From Drosophila pseudoobscura (lineage: Eukaryota > Arthropoda > Insecta > Diptera > Drosophilidae), in assembly GCF_009870125.1 (NCBI RefSeq), contig NC_046683.1:16191001-16255000 (forward strand): 64,000 bases of DNA, read 5' to 3'. Both the position numbers and the translations under genes were made by a program. This document shows, one piece after another, positions 13,235-24,645 of the stretch (its first letter is position 1; each line of letters starts with the position of its first letter). The notes below the pieces were generated by a model that had not been told where the DNA came from, searched no databases, and saw only the letters and a list, made by a program, of their open reading frames with translations.

Positions 13235-15378
13235 CGGATGCTTATATGGCACTGGAGCAGAGGCTGCAAGAGATGGTGGTGCTGAGCACTTGGCTTGCTA
13301 ACGGCCAGGACACCTTCAGTGGGATTTCTTCACTCAATGGAAGGGGTATGAAATTGCTTTAGAAAGTGCTGTTTCGGAATCTTTTTATCCTCTACTAAAG
13401 TTTTCTCTCTAAGAATATTAACCAAGTTTTCAAAACAATCCCAATCTAGTAGGTTCGAATGTAAGTCGATAAATATACTAGGGTTATACTAGGAATATCA
13501 TAATTTTCAATAAATGGCCATGCGGTTTTGTAAAGTTTATTTTTCTGTATTTTTAATGTTTCCCCCTATTCATTTCCATGAACCAAGCAAATTGCTTTTT
13601 CCCTTTTAGATGTTCTTCAAAAAAATGGATATATTGAAAAAATAATTTCCCACAGAAGCTTTCAGAAGACTGTAAAATTTGTACAGATTCGAAATGTGGT
13701 TGCTTTAAGATCAAGTTTATTTTTAGTTCCGGTGTGGAAGCTGTGGAAAATCTAAGTTGCTGACTTAATTTGGGTTTATTATATATGTATTTACTTTCCA
13801 TATACGATACTAGCTTCAGCTTCGATTCAGTTCCAGAAAGCAACACGACTTTAGGGCTGTGTTGGATCGGGTGCTTGCGACATGTTAAGGTAACCGCGCG
13901 AAGACTGTCGCGTCCTTCTCGCTGACGCCATGCCTGTTCTTTGGATCTCTGCGGCGGGTTCCTGCTGTTGACTTGCGGCTATGCGTGTCTCCTTCTCGCC
14001 CACCCGCCGCGTTTGTTTGTCCCCGTCCCCGTCCCCATCCCCGTCCCCATCCCCGTCCCGTCTCTGTGCCTGGCTTTTGTCGGCTTGTGCGGCCGGTCTG
14101 ACCCCAAGCCTACCCGGGCACTCCACCCAATCCATCCCACCTCTCATATTAAGCAAGTGACGATGTACGTGTATAGCATAAGTTGTCGCAACACAACGCC
14201 GCCTGCCCCTTTCAGTCCTGCCTCATACACAAGTACCCGCAGCCCCAAATATTTATTTGCAAAAACATTTGTAAACTGTTTTTTCCTTTGACTAATTAGT
14301 GAGCTTCATCATTTTTCCTTTTTGCCCTGCCTGTGCATATTCAATAAAACGTTTGGGCTCTTTGTGGGCACTTGTGCCATAAGCGGATTAAGTCCTCAAT
14401 GGCAAAATGAATTATAAATGTTTTGCAAAATGGCTATACATACTTCAGTGCGTATGTATGCGTTTAAGAATAGTAGTTTGGTCAAAGGTGAATGCCAATT
14501 GGCATGACACAATATTAGTGATTGTAAGAATTATGTTTTTGAGGGACTTACATTTTGCAACGCAGAGAAGGAACCACAAAATATACACGACAGTACGAGA
14601 ACATACAATAGTATAGGTATTCTTGAATACATGAATATATATAGAAATCTGCCATACCTCCGATGTATGTATCTGGAAAAGGGTATACAAAAATGGACCT
14701 CCCATGTGCTTTTGTTTTGTCTAAATACAAATGTATGTAGATGATGTAAGGTTTTCATTGAATCATACCAATACTGCTCTACCAATAACTTTAATCCGCT
14801 TTACTGGCATTGAGGGAAGGATATGAAACGCGCCAAGAATGATTCTGTTCTAACTTTACTCATTCGTGCCACATTGCAGCTTAAGGAACGAGTGGGAAAG
14901 TTCGATTTGAGTAAATAAATACATAAGTCAGAATTATCGTATCTAATAATAGTTAACAGACATAAAATCAGATAGATTATAGATTATAGCTTTCAAGCGC
15001 TCGCTCTCTTTCACACACTCTCTCTTGGATAAATGCGCCGCCTGGCGGAGTGAGCGAGATGTGAAAAACTGCTTTCCATGGCATAAAGAGTAGTGGAGAG
15101 AGGGTCATTGGGTGGAAAGAGGATAAGTGAAGTGCAGCGGTCGTGCTACCCCTCTCTATATTTCTCTCACAGTCGGTGTCTCATCTCAAATTAATATTTT
15201 CCTGATACAGTAAATACGATATTTTTACATTTTGAGACATTTTTAAAATGTGTTCCTTTGAAATTTGTACTTCTCTTAGTTGCCTAAAGTCTAAAGTCAG
15301 TTTAAAGCAGACGATTACAGAATACAGACACTGCCAAATTGTTATTTTCGAAATATTTACAATATTTTACAAGACAAG

Positions 15379-15603
15379 ATGGATAACGGAGGCTACGATG
15401 ACGAGACCGACGAGACGCTGGCGGAGCGCTTCTTGGGATTACAGGAAATGTTTCCGATACCGGTTCGCCAAGCGGTGGGCACAGCCGCTAATGGAATCTT
15501 CAATAATGCCAAGAAATTCGCATCCAACCCCTCATTGATGTTCGCCGCAGTTTCGTTCATTCTGTGGGCACGCCTCATCCAGAAGATCAACCGCCTAAAC
15601 TAG
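15379..15603 (+). CDS. Short Tom22-like mitochondrial import receptor paralogue
   Basis: A 74-aa intronless ORF. Residues 11-33 contain the core DETLAERFLGLQEMFP, matching the conserved DETLSERLWGLTEMFP block of the TOM22 cytosolic domain, followed by a VRQAVG stretch as in TOM22 (VR.A.G). A hydrophobic segment (about residues 52-66) would be the single outer-membrane anchor. Tom22 is a central receptor and organiser of the TOM complex. This protein is shorter than the usual 100-140 aa. It has only a brief acidic N-terminus, and the tail after the membrane segment is about eight residues (QKINRLN end), so most of the intermembrane-space domain is missing. A polyadenylation signal AATAAA lies at 15695-15700, about 90 nt after the stop. 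Drosophila has another Tom22 gene (maggie), so I infer a lineage-specific, possibly germline, paralogue. It could also be a decaying copy, but the frame is intact. Confidence 0.75.
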   Translation: MDNGGYDDETDETLAERFLGLQEMFPIPVRQAVGTAANGIFNNAKKFASNPSLMFAAVSFILWARLIQKINRLN

Positions 15604-15694
15604 CTGAGGAAGGCGCACTAGAGGGATTTCCCGTCTGTTCACATGGCCACACCTTGGACCATTTTCTCAATATCAATACATTAACCAAATAACC

Positions 15695-15700
15695 AATAAA
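15695..15700 (+). terminator. Polyadenylation signal for the Tom22-like gene
   Basis: A canonical AATAAA about 90 nt downstream of the stop codon of the ORF ending at 15603. Confidence 0.6.
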
Positions 15701-15784
15701 AAAGCACAATGCCAATTGCATAAGCACTTGCAGTTCTATCTGATAGAATCGAAAGATGTGAGCTTTAGTGAGATAGAGTGATAC

Positions 15785-15975
15785 AAGTATACCCATCAAA
15801 GTATACGAGCAATGGGTATGTATCCAAGAGCCTGGATATCCAAATTTAGTTGCTCTAGCTCTTGTAATCTCTGAGATCTATGTGAGTTCTGGACATGGCT
15901 ATATCGACTCGGCTATTGAAGCTAATCAAAAATGTAATATGCCTCTATACCATTTTTGAGTACCGGGTATAAAAA
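15785..15975 (+). mobile_element. DINE-1-like Helitron fragment
   Basis: A degenerate right-end fragment. It has the block ttgctctagctcttgtaatc, then atcgactcggctattgaagc, and ends in gagtaccgggtataaaaa, as in the full-length copies. The tetranucleotide microsatellite is deleted. Confidence 0.7.
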
Positions 15976-18684
15976 GAGGGAGGACAGAGAGAATCAAAGA
16001 GAGAGTGGATCGAGTGTATCTTGATGATGTGGTCGGTTTGAGTATCGGATCAAAGTTTGTGACATATTTGTCTGATAGGGGGCTTCTTATATATGTATAA
16101 TGTACCTGCTTATTCGATTGGTTCCATGTTCTGATTGTTCTGACGGTTTGCAACGTGTAGGGGTTCTGTGACCGACCTCATCGATCTCAGCCCAGCACTG
16201 GGTATAAGCACAATTCTTAAACACAATCTATAAATGTAAAACTTAATCCACTACGAATTGTATAAGGTATTGCCTGTTGCTGTTGCTCCTTTAATCCGTT
16301 GGACTTCAATTACTTATTTTTTCATATATTTTGTGAACAATCCAAAGTCTCAGATTGATTTGAGAGCGACCAGATTTGAGCTGCAGCTTTGGCTTCAATC
16401 TGTTTGAAGTAAATACACTTACACGTGTGACGTCAACAAAACTAGTATGCGCGAAAAAGTTTAGACCGACGCTTTAGATACCCTTGCTGATCCCTCGTTT
16501 GTCTGGAATCTATTATCCTTCCTCGATTTGCATCACATTTTTCTGAAAAGCCTATGAACATTTTCTCATTTCCTCAATTTATAATAGAGTTATTTTTCCG
16601 ATATGTTACAGTGGAAGCTCGTATGTACTGTGCACACTTATGTATAAGTATCCGAATTTGATCTGATCTCATATTCCAGACATTTATTAGTCATATCTTC
16701 TGAGAAAACAAAGACTTTTTAAGCGATCGTTTCGATTAGATCTCTTTGATCTAGTGTTTCGATCTTGGTTAGTAAAATTCACGAATAAATTTCAGCCAGT
16801 ATCTTAATAAAAGAGGATTGATCCTTCGCTAGTCTTATGATTAGGAATATCTTTATTTTGTTGGGGTAGGAAAACCTTCCGTCTCAGCGATTGTGTAAAA
16901 TAGTTATGACCTTTTCAAGGGTATAACAAAACGCACAGCTATGAAGCATAAAAAATTGCTTTTCTCCTGTGATTGCAGCAACCCCTAGGGTCGTTTCCCC
17001 ACTAAACTGCAGGACAGAGGAATCGGCGAGGGGAAGGTTGGGTGGAGGTAAGTGGAGGTGCTGGTGGTGGCGATGGTAACATTTCGCTTTGAGCGGAAAT
17101 ACCATTGGAAACGCGGCTCTGCGTTGGGGTCAGATTGGCAACAGTTGTATAAACGATTGTGATGTTTGCTTCATAATATGCCGAATGGGATGCGATGTGG
17201 AAATGTAATAGTGGAATGGGGATGTGGGGTATGTTTTTTGGGGATGCCTCCTGGAACCTGAGGGTAGTTGGGTGACACGGCAGTGGTAGCAGTGGAAAAT
17301 TCCCAAAAACCCAACAGCAAAAGCAGTCCGAGCAGTTGCCAGAACAGACATGAACAAATCAGTGGCGTCTCATAATACAAAACAGACAATAGTATTTTTA
17401 CTGAATTGACTATAACCCATGCCCATTTTTTCGCTGCCTTTTATTTCTCTGTTACACTTCGATTTGTTTTTCTTTTTTTTTTTTGGGGCCAACAAAAGTG
17501 TAAATATTTTCTCCCATTACATATCCGTTCATTAGTTATCTATTAGCATTTAAAGTATGCCCGCCGTCTATGTCTGGACGTTGACATGCAATGACTGCAT
17601 CTATCAAGAGGCGATGCAATTACTGCACCGTCAAGTGGCCCGTGTGACACCAGCAGAAGGCTGTTACGCGCGGATCCCAGGCAAAACGCAGCCCTCCTCC
17701 CGCCCAACCGACCGAGGGGCGCTGCCGCATGACGCGCGGTGCGTAGCCGAACCAAACGCGAACATGCAAGAAAGATAGATATTAGACTAACATTCGAAGA
17801 AAATTAGCACTAAACTTATTAAGAAATTAAGCATGCAATAAAATACAAAATATCTACATATATGTACATCTTTTTGTTCCTGGTTTTAGTTGCGAGTCCT
17901 ATTAGTCGTAGAGGTGCAACATTGCAACAGATACGCCTTTAAACAAATAAATCAATCAAATTGCACTGGTGCATGCCGCGGGGGGGATAGTAGACGGACG
18001 GAGATAGTAAAAAGGCGGAAGATGTGAAAAGGCACAAAAAACTAAACATGGTGGTTGCCCTTTCCTTTACCTTTTATTTGCTTTTTTTTCTTTTTGTCGC
18101 TTTAGAATGATTGCATGAAAAATGTAGAATTATTTGACGGCAGGCCACACAAGGAACCAGAGGCAGACCCAGAACCAGAGCCTGTACACATAATGATGGA
18201 GGAACCGAAATGGGGGGAGGCGTATATGTGTGGTCGAGGATAGGCGACAGCCCCGAGATCTCTGACCGATGGAGGTGTGGCTGGTCCAATGCCATCAAGA
18301 GAGTGTGCTTTGAAATTGATTTGCACAAACGAGAGATTCAAGTGAAACAATCTCTTGTAGTTAAGTAGGAAATATTCCTTTGAAGTTCTTAAAATATATG
18401 TAGATTCAATTTCAATAATGGACGTGTACATATGTAATTGCAGCTTATTCTTTATTACTAATCAATCAAAAATATACAAATAACATCTACTTTTTGTTTT
18501 TACCAAAAGAATAATTTTGTCCATTTCCAAGAAGAACCGGCAGATAACAGTAGTTGATACCCCTGGAGCCATGGGGTGTGTGAGGGCCTATACAAGGCTT
18601 GACTAGATTGCTTTTCCAATAGGCGCATGCGCCACCGCCAGAGTTCCGAGCTCCACGTTAGCAGCCACCCCGAAACGACTTTCA
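15976..18684. other. Noncoding stretch
   Basis: No gene is supported. An ORF at 17557-17778 encodes a Cys- and Arg-containing peptide of no recognisable family and lacks splice or promoter support. It contains a GC-rich 29-mer at 17714-17742 that recurs, inverted, at 25394-25420 (see findings). Confidence 0.5.
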
Positions 18685-19325
18685 TTTTCTATGAATCGAG
18701 GTTTATTCACTATTATTTTATTCGTATCATTATTATAGCCAGAACGCAAAAAACAGTTTCATTCGATCTCGCTCTGTCTTTCTCTAACACACACGTTTCA
18801 TGGCTTATTTGCCTATTGATAAAAGTGAGCGCCTAGATATCAGAGACTATAAGAGCTAGAGCAACCAAATTTGGTATCCACAATCCTGTGATATCGAACC
18901 TGCAGAAGTGTATTTCAGAAATTCGCCCCACCCCCTTCCTCCACATCCACAGATCTCAGAGCCTATTAAGGCTAGAGCAACATACTCCTGTTAGATCTCA
19001 CTGTTACATGAGATTTTAAAATTGCGCCCACCCCCTTCCGCCCACTAAGGACGAAAATCTGTGGCATCCACAATTTTTAAAATACGGCAAAATGAAAAAC
19101 GCAAGACCATAGAAAATTACCATATCTACGAGATTGATAAAGCAGAACGATGGATCAGATGGAATCATTATTATAACCAAAAGGAACAAATCAATTTGCA
19201 GTGGCTCAGTGGCTCGTACAGATTATTAGCGGCGTCTGCAGGAGGAGAGCCATACTGACTATGTATCGGGTGTAAATGTGGAGTTGCGGTCGCAGCAGCA
19301 ACTCACAACGCTGCCCCTCGTTTTT
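18685..19325 (-). mobile_element. Decayed Helitron-like copy C, inverted, with flanking 27-mer
   Basis: From about 18730 to 19325 the sequence aligns with the 32718-33397 part of copy B: tctcgctctgtctttctcta, cctattaaggctagagcaac, gcagcaactcacaacg and the terminal cccctcgttt. Its base changes and gaps make it older than copies A and B. The outer end starts next to a 27-mer at 18685-18711 that recurs at 24619-24645. Confidence 0.7.
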
Positions 19326-22300
19326 GTCTCCAATAGTGCATCCAAACACTTGTCACTAAACAAATAAACAGTAAACAAACACCCCATGTAACTCTTTTTT
19401 TTCGATTGCATGAATCCGTTGCGGATCAGAACTCTGTTTTGACAAATCAATGACTCGAAAGAAACAGCTTTAAGCCTCTTACAACACGACAATGGGCAAA
19501 AATCACACCCCTACAGCGCAGAGGCGGAGCGATGCGATGCCGAAAAAAAAACACCAGCAATGGGCAGTAGCCCAGTTCTAGAAGGTGATGTGTCGGACAT
19601 GTCGTGGCATTCCTCACCGCACCGCCGCCCCCTTTGCTGGCCTCCCGCTGAATCCGTGACGTTTTCGCTTCATCTCTCTTCCAATCTGCATCTCCTATTC
19701 TCCTATCCCCAATCTCCAGCTCTGTTGCATTCGCTCCTGCCCAGAAAGGATTTCGAAATCAATTTGATTTTCCAGTTAGGGGAAAGGTTACTCTTTGTAT
19801 TCGTGAGTGGGTGGCAGGGGAGAGAATGGGTAACAGTAGTGGAGCTGGTAGCTTTTTCTAGCAATCAATATTCAGTACTGTTTCTCGTTTCTCGTCTCTC
19901 ACTTTTTGATTTCGTTTGCTTTTGTCAATTTCCACGGGCCTCCTCCTCGCCTGTATCATTTTGAATACCCTAGGACCCATAGGACTCTAATACTTTAAAC
20001 AGAAGATTGACGTCCATATCATGTAGAAATTTATAGCGTTATGTGAGTACTCCCCTCTTCCGTCAGACTTTTTCTGTACCAAAGGGTTCCCCATCCAAAA
20101 ACATCTCTATGCCGGAACTAACATCGAGATTATGAACAAACTATCTGCAAGGGTATCTTAAGATTCGCCTCGGATGCCAGTCTTTTGTTCTGCCCACAAT
20201 TTTTTTGTATTTTTTATTAACTTGGCTTGCTTACTCGGTCCTTTGTTTGACTGCCTTCAATCGGATTGTTTTGTTACCCTTACCCATAGCCATGCCCCAT
20301 TCCGTCGTTTGGCATCGCTGTTCAGAGTGAAATTACATTTGAATTTTACTTTTAATGACGCAGATTTCGAAATTGATTGTGAATGCATTAGGTTGGGGCT
20401 GAAGAAATCAACATTCAATTTTCGAGTTGCCTGACTAAATTTCAATACTGCACATCTTGTCATTCGCAAGCGTTGGGATGTGTTGGGCTTGGGTTCGGGT
20501 TTGGGGCACTCCCATTGGAGCTCTGTTTCATCATTCGCTAAACAGTCTCAGCTGTTCCCGACTTCGTCCCAAGTGTGGCTCCTTCAGGCCCAACTATAGT
20601 TTGCCTCGAGGTTTCCAGAATGGCATGAAGCCAAAGAAGGGCTAGTCCATCCCAGCGACTATCAGGATCACTCCAGATGGAATGAGAGGGTAAAAGGATC
20701 ACTTAAAAACGCTGTTCGCCCGAATATGGGAACGAAGGATATCCAACATGCACCTGGAGGTAAGTATTCGCCTGCGATCAACTTGAATTTTATTTTGTCA
20801 TCAAACAAATTATTTTTTATAGTTTTGTTTTAGAAAGAGGAAGACTGAAGTCGCTGGAGGACTGCGGTTGTAAGTATACCCATGCTGGGAAAACTGGTCT
20901 ATATTTTTTTTGGAGAAGAACGGAGTCCCGGCGCAGCTCTGGCGAAAAGGGACATGACTATTGTGATTCGCAAGATGACATCTCCCTGTCCAAGGACTGA
21001 CCAAATATTTTCGACCTGTTGCGCTAGAATTACGGGCCAGTCCTGAGTTTAATATTTATGGATTTGATTGGATACTTACCGGGAAGCGGAGGAAGCGGAG
21101 AGCAACTTTTTTACTAGATACGTATTCTTCGAAAATTTCTCCCAACAACAAATTACTACTGACTGCTCTATTTGTTGTTTGCTTGAAAATTCACCAAAAT
21201 TATTTGATAATAGAAAATGAAATTGCAACAAATTCGCACACAATAGCAATAGAATGAAACAGAAAAATCGAATCGAAAATAAAGTGAATGCCATCAGCAA
21301 AACGCCATTGCGTCAGTTCGATTTACCTTCCCTTGGCGCTCAAGATACTGCTCCCTCCGCCACCGCCTCTGCCACCGCCTCCGCCGCCGCCTCCGTGGCA
21401 GTTGCTTGTCGACAGCTGTTGCAGCACTTCATGGGGTCGGATGCGAGTGTGGGTCCTGGTTAGTCTTAGGGCAACAATGTTGTCGCATTTGTAGCTGTCT
21501 TGCAGGTCTTCCTCTATCCCCCTCCCATCGATGGCCAGAACCAGACACTGTCCCCTCAACTTCGTACTTCCCATATGTGTGTGTGTGTGTGTGTCTGTGT
21601 GGCATTGGGTTAAAGAATTCCAATCAGCAAGACCATTGTTCTTGAAGACAGACATTCGCCCCGAAAATTGAAGATAATTGAAGTGTAAAACGTTGAAAGC
21701 GGAAGTGCAGCAGTCAGAAAGAGGTTTGCTTCCAGCTTGCAGCATGCAGCATGCACCCGCCCTGCTACCGCATTGTCTTTTGGTTCTGTTTGTGCTGATG
21801 TCAAGGCATGTACAATTTTGGCAGCAGCGGCGTCGGCAGCTTCCGCCCCGCCGCCCCGCCGCCCCGCGCCGCCCACCGCTCGTCACTGACAGTCTGGTCT
21901 GCTCTTCAAACTATGTGAGTCACGTCGAATGCGAAAATGATGAGACAGGGAGATGGGACAGGGGAGGGGGAGCGGGAGGGGGAGACACTGGACAAAAAGG
22001 CAAAGATTAGACAGTTGAAGGATTAAATACACTTTAAGTTGTCACCAGTGGTCGCTCGGTTTGAGCTGGTACAATTGGGCTATCCGCTGCTTGGCTGCTC
22101 TTAGCCGAATTTCACATTATCTTCAAAGTACCACTGGTACTTTGTACACTGGTACATATAAAGACATATGTTGTATACCAACTATGTACAGACAGAGGTA
22201 CACCAGAATGGGGGTTTTAAACTTCCCAGCTAATTCGCAATGGCCCTCTGTAAGGGTATACAAATAATGTCACTTACTGCAAGGGCGATGCAAAGGAGAC

Positions 22301-22971
22301 CACAGCGCAAATGGTGGCCAACAATAAAAGTGTTTACTGCATTGAAGGCAACAACAATGAAAGCCAGGGCCACGATATGCAAATCGCTGACAGAACGAAG
22401 CTCACTAAAATCCTTGCCTCCATTCCAATTGTCCCGACAATGCGGCTGTCCGATTGCCAATATAAAATAAAGAATAACAAAACCAAGAAACCGAAACAGA
22501 CGAAGACAGAAAGAGAGACTGAATCGGAATTTGATAGCAGCCAGAGCATTCAAAAGCTCCGAAAAAAGCAAATACACTGCACCGGTGCAAGTGCGCACAT
22601 TGCTGAAAAGCTTCAAGCTTAAAAAGCTCTCCCAGATCGGCTCGTCTTTGCTTGTCGATCAAGCATGTTGTTTTTTCATATCAGAAAGCTGAGTGCAGAT
22701 ATCTACATATCTATGTACAAGATTTTCGCCAAGTTTTAGTGGGTTATTCACAGACATGTACATAATTACACAAATGGGAACTTTTGAGCTGATTATCTAA
22801 AAAAACAACAAATTTCAGTTAATTTCAGGCAACCATTAATCATTAAAATAAGATATAATTGAATTAACGTGTAACTTCGACAAGATATAAGAAGTCCCAT
22901 TCATTAAAGAAAATTTGGTAGTGGTAATTATTATGCCTATAATCGAGTTTCTGCTTCAAGGGAGCTGGGAT
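19326..22971. other. Noncoding stretch
   Basis: No gene is supported. It contains a (GT)n tract at about 21573-21595 and a CCGCC-rich run at 21839-21873. ORFs over these tracts on both strands are repeat artefacts. Confidence 0.5.
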
Positions 22972-23635
22972 CTAGCGGACCCAGCCTTTCAGCCTTAGAC
23001 GCCAAAGACAGGTGTGGACCGCATCCTTCGTGGCCTCTAACGCCAGGGCTCGCTTTTCACTGTCTATTATAGCAAAATTGTAGTCGAATTTAACACCGTC
23101 CGAGAAGCCGTGCACCGGCACACCCAAGGCGCAGATTAGCTGCATCGCTGGCCCTTTAGCCGCGAGCATTTTCTCGCTGGCGAGAATGCGTACATTGACG
23201 CCTCGATTATGTGCAGCCAAAACGCGTTTAAGGTACTGGATATTGGCGGTGGAGAGCAGCACCACGTCCAGGCATATTTTTGCCTGGTCAATCAATTCAC
23301 CCACACGTTTCAACCGGCAGTCGTCGCACTCGACCGGGGGTTCATTGAGCCAACTATCAAATAAGATCACTTGACCGGTATCCGGCATTCCGAAGATAAT
23401 CTGCCACACATAGAGATCGATCTTGTAGAGGTAGGGACGCAGACTCTTCCTGGGTGAGGAGGCAGTCCAGTGGTACCTGTGGAGGATGCCGTATGTCATT
23501 TGAAAGTATTTTCTTTATCTACTTCCGAACTCACCAAATACGGAAATAACCGAACACTTTTGAAAGCAGGTTTACCAGGGCACTATAGCATGATCCCATC
23601 AGGCTGCAGACGCTTATAATAATTTCGGGCATCAT
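22972..23635 (-). CDS. Zucchini/PLD6-like protein with lost catalytic HKD motif
   Basis: Two exons, 23635-23535 and 23476-22972, with a 58-nt GTGAGT...CAG intron, give 201 aa. The reading frame is continuous across the junction (Ile33, split Trp34, Tyr35). The N-terminus has a hydrophobic stretch like the signal anchor of mitochondrial Zucchini/PLD6. A C-x2-C pair (Cys84, Cys87) matches part of the zinc-binding insert of this family, followed by the PLD core with RGVNVRIL (125-132) and a conserved FAIID (168-172). Zucchini is the outer-mitochondrial-membrane endonuclease that makes piRNA 5' ends. Its active site HxKx4D reads D165-Y-N167-x4-D172 here: the His is Asp and the Lys is Asn. The usual GSxNW segment after it is also absent, and the protein ends soon after. 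It is probably a catalytically dead paralogue with an intact frame. Whether it is expressed is unknown. Confidence 0.75.
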
Positions 23636-24055
23636 GTCAGTAGCCCAAGAGGATCTTCATTCATCTACTGATTAACTTGCCAAAACAGAAATAGGTAAGA
23701 CAAATTTCAAGCCAAGGAAAACAATCGAATATTTGTGAGCAAGCTTCCTACGAAGTTGAAATATTGTACTAGAATGGAATATGCACATGACATATACGAC
23801 CATGGGCTCATGACTGAATCAATGTGACGTTTTTTTACTGCTCGCTCCTTCAAGAAAAATGGTTTTTAGATTTGTGTAGAATTAAGATAGATTAAACATT
23901 GAATATTAAACGTTCTTTATCGAAAATACTTACAAAAATATGCACCAGTTTATTTATTTCATCGTTAAGACCAGCAGCTGCAGAAAGTGTGCTGAATCCG
24001 GGGCCATCCGAACCGTGGAGCATTTCATCTGAAACTGTCCGGCTCTCTCACGGGA

Positions 24056-24424
24056 ATGGATAAAATACTTAAGCACGACTTTCAAAACCTATACAGACAC
24101 ACTCTCGACGGTGTTATACCCCATCCGCATCTTCCTTTTCAATTAACAAGCGGCGATCGCTTCTGGACGCACAACCATTACGAGTATACAGAGCATTTCC
24201 GTTCACCAATCCCATTTAATAAATATTCGGACATTAACGTAAACTCATCGACATCAATTCTGGCCAAGACCCCAAGAGCCGAACAACCGCTCACCCCCTC
24301 TGCGCATCCTCCAACGTTCCACCAACGTCCCACGAATTTGCGCAGCGCTAATGACAAAAACAATAAATTTTCAGTCAACACAGATACATACTTGCGCACA
24401 TACCCATATGGACAGATAGCTTGA
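24056..24424 (+). CDS. Hypothetical 122-aa protein
   Basis: An ATG-initiated ORF with protein-like composition: Tyr/His/Asn/Pro rich, no simple repeats and no membrane segment. Short aromatic-proline motifs include PHPHLPFQ (22-29), FWTHNHYEYTEHF (36-48) and FRSPIPF. I do not recognise a family. Short proteins of this style occur among sperm axoneme proteins, but that is only an impression. An AATAAA at 24596-24601 could serve as its polyadenylation signal. It starts about 420 bp from the divergently transcribed Zucchini-like gene, so the two could share a promoter region. Confidence 0.45.
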   Translation: MDKILKHDFQNLYRHTLDGVIPHPHLPFQLTSGDRFWTHNHYEYTEHFRSPIPFNKYSDINVNSSTSILAKTPRAEQPLTPSAHPPTFHQRPTNLRSANDKNNKFSVNTDTYLRTYPYGQIA

Positions 24425-24595
24425 CCTTTCCCGTAGCACTCCTCCTGGCTATTGGTTTGGTTGATATCCTTCGATCTTTCCATTTTGGTATGTCGTATTT
24501 GTATACCCTCGCATACCCTCGCTGGTTATGATTTTTAACGGATGAACATACTCGTATATCGGACAGTATCAAAAGACGCATTGATATAGATATAC

Positions 24596-24601
24596 AATAA
24601 A
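24596..24601 (+). terminator. Possible polyadenylation signal
   Basis: AATAAA about 170 nt after the stop of the 122-aa ORF. Confidence 0.35.
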
Positions 24602-24618
24602 TACATGTCCGTCAATCG

Positions 24619-24645
24619 TTTTCTATGAATCGAGTTTTATTCACT
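24619..24645 (+). repeat. 27-mer repeated at 18685
   Basis: The stretch beginning ttttctatgaatcgag occurs at 18685-18711 and here with one mismatch. It is probably a relic of a dispersed element. Confidence 0.6.

Larger units (their letters stand above)
8265..15247. other. Gene-poor noncoding stretch
   Basis: No gene is supported. The stretch holds a (CTGCT)n tract (10039-10078), a (GGAT)n tract (10994-11043), GTTGTC/GTCGTT runs (11222-11245, 12548-12585), an ATGGTAGG minisatellite (13192-13234) and CCCCGTCCC repeats (14020-14056). ORFs crossing these are low-complexity artefacts. No convincing splice-linked coding exons were seen on either strand. Confidence 0.6.

Noticed and set aside
17557..17778. 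73-aa plus-strand ORF with CNDC motif
   Set aside because: No domain, no splice or promoter support; the GC-rich part is explained better by the repeated 29-mer.
19195..19215. tRNA A-box-like sequence (tggctcagtgg)
   Set aside because: It lies inside a Helitron relic, has no B-box at the right distance and no cloverleaf.
21323..21886. 187-aa minus-strand ORF
   Set aside because: Created by a (GT)n tract and CCGCC/CCACC repeats giving Thr-His and Gly-Arg runs; not a gene.
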